Assembly (NCBI GenBank): GCA_039090855.1
Contig: CM077005.1
Location: forward strand, 18,825,921 to 18,889,920
Direction: 5' to 3'
Origin: Macrothele yani
Lineage: Eukaryota > Arthropoda > Arachnida > Araneae > Macrothelidae
Length of the DNA stretch: 64,000 bases
Shown piece by piece: positions 58,969-64,000 of this stretch. The position numbers were made by a program, and so were the translations under genes. The stretch's first letter is position 1, and the number at the start of each line of letters is the position of its first letter. Below the pieces are notes generated by a model, which was given only the letters and a program-made list of their open reading frames with translations, was not told the origin of the DNA and searched no databases.

Positions 58969-59000
<32 letters not shown>

Positions 59001-59003
<3 letters not shown>

Positions 59004-60223
59004 ACCGCTAAAGCTCGAAAGCCGTTGATGTGCACATTACTTAGCTAATCTACAGATTAACTGATTTGCTCCGTTAACGTGCGGAATCAAGAGTTTTCCG
59101 CATTTTACCTAGGTAATGTGCACATTAACGGCTTCCGTATCGTTAAAGTTCAAAAGTTTGTTTCTCTCATTTCCTTTCCCTACACCTTCCTTCCCCCTCT
59201 CCCTCCACTTTTAGTTTGGTTTCGCCTGTTTCTCTCATTTCCTTTCCCTCCACTTTTAGTTTCGTTTCGCCAGCGTCTAGTCGTCGCCGGTTGTTTTTAT
59301 TTCTCATAATTGGCGTCGGCTGCCAGTGCGTAGCATAGCTAATTCTGTTTTCAAATTCGTGATGAAGCCAAGAAAGGTTTAGAAAAGCAAGCAAAGAAAA
59401 TGTTAGCAGTTTCTAATGCAAAGCACCCAAATGTCGATGAAGGTGTCACTGTGAGAATTAAAGTACCCGAAGTAGACAGAGCAAAAACTGATGCCCGCTC
59501 GATTTTAGCTGTGGTTCTTAGTAAAACAGAGGATGGCTTTTATAAACTTGGTACTAAAACGGGTATTTTAAAACAATTGTATGCAAAATCTGAATTCAGT
59601 GTTTGCAAAGAGAGATTTTTAACGAAAGAAGATGTCCCTGCTGTAGAAATATCTTCACGTCAAACAGCAATAAAACAATCCCTTGGTACTGGGCAGGGTT
59701 TCAGAAAATGTGACTGCAAATCTAAATGTACCACAAATCGGTGTGCTTGTCGCAAAAACCAATTGCTATGTAATTCAAAGTGTCACCAATCTTTAGATTG
59801 CACTGATAAGTAAGCATAATTTTATCATATGTTTTGCAAATTCATTTCCTTAATTATAATAATATTGTAAACCGTTTGATTCTTTCTATTGTAGTTTTTT
59901 AATTGATTGATGATTGATTCTATCAATTAATTTGTTGATTGTTTGATTGTATTAACTTGATTCTTTATATATCGAAAGATAGATAAATAACATTATGTTA
60001 ATTTAAGCTTACAGAAACGTTGCTGTTGTTCCAGCAAAGATCTTATTTTCACTTTAACGAGTGCCTAGTAGGTAATGTGCAGATTATCTAGGTAATTTGC
60101 AGATTACCTATAGGTAATTTGAGAAATGAAACAATTTTCGGCACTTTAACAAATCACCCTAGTTAATCGGCACATTACCTAGATAATCGGTAGAATAACT
60201 GATTTCTGCACTTCAGCGGTAGC
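59001..60223 (+). mobile_element. TIR cassette with subterminal repeats and an integrase-protein tail
   Basis: GTTACCGCTAAAG at 59001 and the complement of GCTACCGCTGAAG at 60223 form the ends, flanked on both sides by ATATAT. Subterminal zones are full of variants of CTAGGTAATGTGCACATTA (59026-59042, 59107-59127, 60069-60116, 60165-60185), several of them inverted. Such arrays are typical transposase-binding sites. The interior codes only the C-terminal part of the presumed transposase, so this is an internally deleted copy. Confidence 0.7.
59343..59813 (+). pseudogene. C-terminal part of a KRBA2-like (DDE integrase transposon) protein
   Basis: The frame is open from the stop at 59340-59342 to TAA at 59811-59813 (first Met at 59400). 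It reads RDEAKKGLEKQAKKMLAVSN, then VRIKVPEVDRAKTDARSI, GILKQLYAKSEFSVCKERFL, and a cysteine-rich end CDCKSKCTTNRCACRK, LCNSKCHQSLDC. I recognise this as the region after the integrase core in KRBA2-like proteins, which derive from integrase-type DNA transposons and occur in many invertebrate genomes. The catalytic core is absent and no upstream exon is visible within the TIRs. The Cys pattern (CxC-x3-C-x4-CxC) resembles a CXC-type zinc fold and may bind DNA. The frame is undamaged, suggesting a young deletion derivative. Confidence 0.65.
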
Positions 60224-60317
60224 ATATATATAACAGGAAAGAGATATATTTTATATTGTGACGTGTACTACAGAGATAATGCACATGTCAAGACGGTAAG
60301 CTGAAGCGACAAATTCC
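60224..60317. other. Short spacer between TIR cassette and satellite
   Basis: AT-rich; nothing recognised. Confidence 0.4.
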
Positions 60318-60391
60318 GTTGGTGTAGTTTAATTGGGAAAGCATTTGGTTCCGGAGAAGAAGGATGCGGGTTCAAAATGCGCCATCGGCAT
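60318..60391 (+). repeat. tRNA-Arg-like relic next to the satellite
   Basis: A 74-base stretch shaped like a tRNA: 5' arm CCGTTG against 3' CATCGG (one mismatch), D-arm GTAGTTTAATTGGGAAAGC, an anticodon-loop area TTCCGGA as in tRNA-Arg(CCG), and a T-arm GCGGGTTCAAAATGCGC whose B box is damaged. It is not a functional tRNA gene. It may be the head of a SINE-like unit that included the first satellite monomer. Confidence 0.4.
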
Positions 60392-60661
60392 ATCTATGTT
60401 TTCACATTGGCGCCCGATTGTGGAAATTTATCTACTACTGGCCGTTGGGTTCTTCGAAAAATGTGTGATATTCCTTCCACACATCGTCTAGAATTAATGA
60501 GAATTCCTTCTTCTACAGAGAGTTACTTCAAGAATGGTTGTTGCCAGTGTCGGCTCGTGGTTGGAAAAATAGGTGAAGAATTACAAGAGCAGTAGGAAAA
60601 TATATCTACTGTTTACAATGAAAATCCCTTAATGAGGACTTACTTATTTTTTTATATTAAA

Positions 60662-62068
60662 TCAATTTTTCTTCCTTTTAAAGCTGCAAATTTGTCGATT
60701 ATGTCGTGATAAGATGGTTAGATGGTTGTTCTTCGTGAGCATCAATAAAATGTCTTCCTGAATAGAAATATTTGCCAGAGAAGCAAGTCTATCTTGGGAA
60801 CTAGTGTTTCTTGAGCAAGTTTGTATTCTTTTAAGAAAACTTCTTTCCACTGGCACACTTGAAGATGGAATTGTTAAACTGAGGAAAACCAATTTATAAT
60901 CTTCTGTAAAAATGTCCTTGTCTCCGTGAAACACTCGAAGGAGTTCTTGAGTCAATATATTCCTTAATTTTTCATCGGCATATACAAGACTCTGTTCATT
61001 TTTAAGGCGCTGTGTTTAGTAAATATGTTTCCGTAAAAATGTAGATTTTTAAGAGCGCGAGAGGGAAAGCATGCATTAAATTATTCGAATTTGGTTGTGT
61101 CAGCAAGTCAGACAAATTGAAGTTTCTTACACTCTTGAAATCTTATATCCATTTCCATAAGAATGTGGTCCAAAATTTTAAAATACAATTGTTTATAATT
61201 TTGAAAAATTGTTTCCTGTGTAAGAGCAGCATATTCCCGTGCTTATTTCTGTGATTTTGCTAGCTTTTCCAAACTGTGCTTCAATCAAATAACTCATCGT
61301 TCCTTTTATGGCTCAAAATTTCACGAGGTTTTTTTTGTTTTTTTTAATTTGAGTTACACAGTAGTTCATGCTTAGTTATTTTTTCTTCAAAGGTTCGAAT
61401 AATAGATCGGTGGAGCCAAAAATGTAAATTCGAAAGTGTTAATATCATTCAAAAACCCCTTGGCAAGATGAATTGATTTTTTGTCTGATTAATTATTCGC
61501 TATTCATCAGAAATCCGAACACTTCCTTCAATTTATCCCAATCTTCAACAACTACACTTACTAATTTCGAAGTGGAAGACCATCGAGTTTCTGCTATGGT
61601 TGGTCTGCATCTTGCGGTTTTGCCGCCCCGGTGGCGCAGTGGTCTAGGCGATGGCCTCTGATCATTCGTCCGAACGGGGTCCGGGTTCGAATCCCGGTGA
61701 GGCATGGATGTTGTGTTTGTCTTACGGCACTGGCTCTCTCTCTTCCCTGGAACCAGTGACCCTAAATTAGGGACGGGCGACTGCTTATAGCCCATTGAGT
61801 TGCTCACAGTGGTCGTTAAACCTCCAATCAATCAATCAATCAATCATCTTGCGGTTGTTGATATAAGTGTATAAGACCGCTTCGCAGAATGGTGAACAAA
61901 CGAAGCAATTTCACTGAGGCTTGCAAAAAGTATTCGACACTTAGAAATTTTAGAAAAACTCTGGTGTAATACAAGATTCAAACGATGAACTAAGCAATGA
62001 ACAAAAACAGCTTGAGAAGCTTTATCCTTGACTTTTTTTTTCTGTAGCCCATTTAAGTGTCCAGACAT
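60662..62068 (-). pseudogene. hAT transposase (ZMYM1-like), interrupted by a SINE
   Basis: The minus strand encodes MSGHLNGLQKKKVKDKASQA, VFVHCLVHRLNLVLHQS (conserved C-x2-H-x3-L block) and FASLSEIASFVHHSAKR (62068-61860). After the SINE come decayed stretches, then the hAT dimerisation domain LTIPSSSVPVERSFLKRIQT and RLASLANISIQEDIL (60890-60740). The intervening catalytic region has many stops. The wording matches transposases often annotated zinc finger MYM-type protein 1-like. Confidence 0.88.
61620..61844 (+). mobile_element. tRNA-derived SINE, best-preserved copy, 12-bp target duplication
   Basis: Head GCCGCCCCGGTGGCGCAGTG, intact A box and B box GGTTCGAATCC, full body, and an (AATC)5 tail (61826-61844). 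CATCTTGCGGTT duplicates at 61608-61619 and 61845-61856. It interrupts the hAT transposase and is the youngest layer of this nest. Confidence 0.95.
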
Positions 62069-64000
62069 TATACTTGCCCCATCGTAACATTGTCCTATTT
62101 ATTTGTGTTGGTAATCAGACTGTTCCAAAATTTTGTCTAGCATTTTGTATAAAGCTCCTGACGTTCTATCTTCTTTCACATCATGGAAACCCAAAAATCC
62201 CTCAACCAATATACACCTTCCGAATCAACAATAAAAAATTATTTAATTTTTGACGTGATCGTTTATATATTCAGAAATACATTCAATTCTTTCATTTTGT
62301 GTAGTTTTTTATCCTTTCGTATTGATTTTTAATTTCTAAAGAATTTCTTCATATCAACAATGAAAGTAATTCAATGAAATTTCCACGATTTGTCGAGCCC
62401 ATGCTTTCGTCATGGCCATGGAATGCTAGTTCTTGTTTGCTCAAATACAGTACAGACTAATACTGCATCAATCACTGTATGCAGGAAAAGTCTATTTAAA
62501 CGAACGGTTTCGTTAAAATGCGTTTTCAAAAGCCTAACGTTTTCCCTCAGGGCATCGGCAATGGTGTTTTGAATTTTTTCAAAATCCGCATTTCAGGTGT
62601 TCGCTAGAATCACGATGTTTATGAAGTGACCGTGTTACGCTTAATAAATCTGAGAACCCGTCTTTATTTCACGCCGAATGTTTATCACTAAAAAGTAAGC
62701 AGGGAAAAAAAAAATTAACACCCGCTCCACCGTGATCTCTCACGACTTTACGCTCAAAAACTGAAAGATGCAGAGGTAAGGCACGTGAAGCTGAAACACT
62801 TCACTTGAGCGAGCAGATTGGGGAGGGTGGCGTCACGGTTACCATGGCAACTCGGCGAAAAACTGCAGACTTCCAAGCATTCTCATTTCGGCTCTTCACT
62901 TGCACTGTTTTGCGTATAAGGATTTGTTTTCCGTATTGAGCGCGCCATGTGAATTAATATCTATTCAAAATTTTGAATATTTTGGAACTGAATAAAGGCA
63001 AAAAAAAATATATTATAAGAAAATACTGAATAAAACTTTATTTTGAGTAATATAGGTGAAGAGGCACTTCACCTACTTCACCTGAGAAGCCGCCACTGGT
63101 TGTTGCGCTATATTGGCGCCCGAACGTAAAAATGGATCTACTAGCCGTTGGGTTCTTCGAAAAATGTGTGATGTTCCTTCCACACATCGTCTGGAATTAA
63201 TGAGAATTCCTTCTTCTACAGAGAATTACTTCAAGTATGGTTGTTACGCTATATTGTCGCCCGAACGTAAAAATGAATCTACTGGCCGTTGGGTACTTCG
63301 AAAAATGTGTGATGTTAATTCCACACATCGTCTGGAATTAATGAGAATTCCTTCTTCTACAGAGAGTTACTTCAAGTATGGTTGTTACGCTATATTGGCG
63401 GCCGAACGCAAAAATGGATCTACTGGCCGTTGGGTTCTTCGAAAAATGTGTGATGTTCCTTCCACACATCGTCTGGAATTAATGAGAATTCCTTCTTCTG
63501 CAGAGAGTTACTTCAAGTATGGTTGTTACGCTGTATTGGCGGCCGAACGTAAAAATGGATCTACTGGCCGTTGGGTTCTTCGAAAAATGTGTGATGTTCC
63601 TTTCACACATCGTCTGGAAGTAATGACAACTCCTTCTTTTACAGAGAGTTACTTCAAGTATGGTTGTTACGCTACATTGGCGCCCGATCGTGGAAATTGA
63701 TCTACTGGCCGTTGGGTTCTTCCAAAATTGTGTGATGTTCCTTCCACACATTGTCTGGAATTAACGAGAATTCTTTCTTCTACAGAGAATTACTTCAAGT
63801 ATGGTTGTTACGCTATATTGGCGCCCGAACGTAAAAATGAATCTACTGGCCGTTGGGTACTTCAAAAAATGTGTGATGTTCCTTCCACACATCGTCTGGA
63901 ATTAATGAGAATTCCTTCTTCTACAGAGAGTTACTTCAAGTATGGTTGTTACGCTATATTGGCGGCCGAACGTAAAAATGGATCTACTGGCCGTTGGGTT

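Larger units (their letters stand above)
54513..58971. mobile_element. Penelope-like insertion 3: giant palindrome with arms of about 1.95 kb
   Basis: Arm 1 (54513-56464) and arm 2 (56902-58853) are inverted copies around a 437-bp centre; mirrored positions sum to 113366 throughout. Only scattered single-base differences were noticed (for example 55808-55830 against 57536-57558, and 55271 against 58092). The centre plus arm 1 encode a reverse transcriptase on the minus strand. Arm 2 extends about 118 bases further (58854-58971) into sequence also present in the solo tail at 604-925, so the right-hand copy has the fuller 3' end. (TA)n tracts lie at both borders (54487-54512, 58972-59000) and obscure any target duplication. 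A polypyrimidine-rich segment with CCACCCACACTGCCCCCCAG near 55616-55636 is repeated in arm 2. Confidence 0.9.
60545..63098 (-). mobile_element. hAT transposon with 8-bp target duplication, inside the satellite
   Basis: The end CAGTGTCGGCTCGTGG at 60545 and the complement of CAGTGGCGGCTTCTCAGG at 63098 share subterminal AGGTGAAG repeats. GTTGTTGC at 60537-60544 and 63099-63106 is the 8-bp duplication expected for hAT. Removing the element and one GTTGTTGC restores a satellite monomer. 2554 bp including a SINE. Confidence 0.95.
60404..64000 (+). repeat. 141-bp satellite array, interrupted by a hAT element
   Basis: One 144-bp monomer at 60404-60544, then, after the hAT insertion, monomers from 63099 to the window end. 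TGGCGCCC or a variant marks each unit at 60408, 63114, 63255, 63396, 63537, 63678, 63819 and 63960, spacing exactly 141. Units differ by a few bases each. Because 141 is 47 codons and one frame lacks stops, an ORF of 195 codons (63113-63700) arises; a unit with GGAAATTGA ends it. It continues beyond the window. Confidence 0.95.

Noticed and set aside
63113..63700. 195-codon ORF as a repeat protein
   Set aside because: It is produced by a 141-bp satellite whose length is a multiple of three; a partial frame is also open on the opposite strand, and the frame has no independent support.

Overview
This is animal nuclear DNA, most likely from an arthropod with a large, repeat-rich genome. It holds one recognisable host gene embedded in transposon debris. 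The gene has GT-AG introns, the intergenic DNA is AT-rich, and the mobile elements (Penelope-like, Tc1/mariner, RTE, hAT, pogo-like, tRNA-derived SINEs) are an animal set. The lineage is not settled: the C-terminus of the host protein ([18 protein letters not shown]) is closer to the vertebrate form I remember than to the fly form, so a non-insect arthropod is plausible.

The host gene is RPB6/POLR2F, the small subunit shared by RNA polymerases I, II and III. Four short coding exons on the + strand (2104-2173, 10540-10667, 16490-16561, 35076-35166) join in phase and give 119 residues. Only the first few codons are missing, presumably left of the window. Introns of 8.4, 5.8 and 18.5 kb separate them and are filled with mobile DNA. 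No other host gene was recognised in the remaining 29 kb.

Layout. 1-2 kb: RTE fragment, old Penelope-like tail, Tc1 relic. Intron 1: a 2.1-kb element built of tandem monomers with a SINE inside, a mariner N-terminal relic and minisatellites. Intron 2: a dispersed repeat and a SINE cluster. Intron 3: a nearly intact Tc1 element, an RTE tail, two Penelope-like insertions and a long-TIR mariner-like element. 36-42 kb: SINEs, a broken mariner, a pogo-like MITE, two head-to-head Tc1 relics, an RTE tail. 42-49 kb: long inverted-repeat elements, the second copy of the tandem-monomer element, an RTE tail split by a SINE. 50-54 kb: TIR elements and a mariner with an altered catalytic triad. 54.5-59 kb: a giant Penelope-like palindrome. 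59-64 kb: a TIR cassette carrying an integrase-protein tail, then a 141-bp satellite interrupted by a hAT element that is itself interrupted by a SINE.

The most striking feature is three Penelope-like insertions (23619-24959, 29573-31317, 54513-58971) with one architecture: an inverted dimer whose right-hand copy always runs further into the 3' end. Two are bounded by exact 13- and 14-bp target-site duplications, so each dimer appears to have entered as one unit. A hammerhead-ribozyme-like core lies at the ORF stop codon in the middle one.
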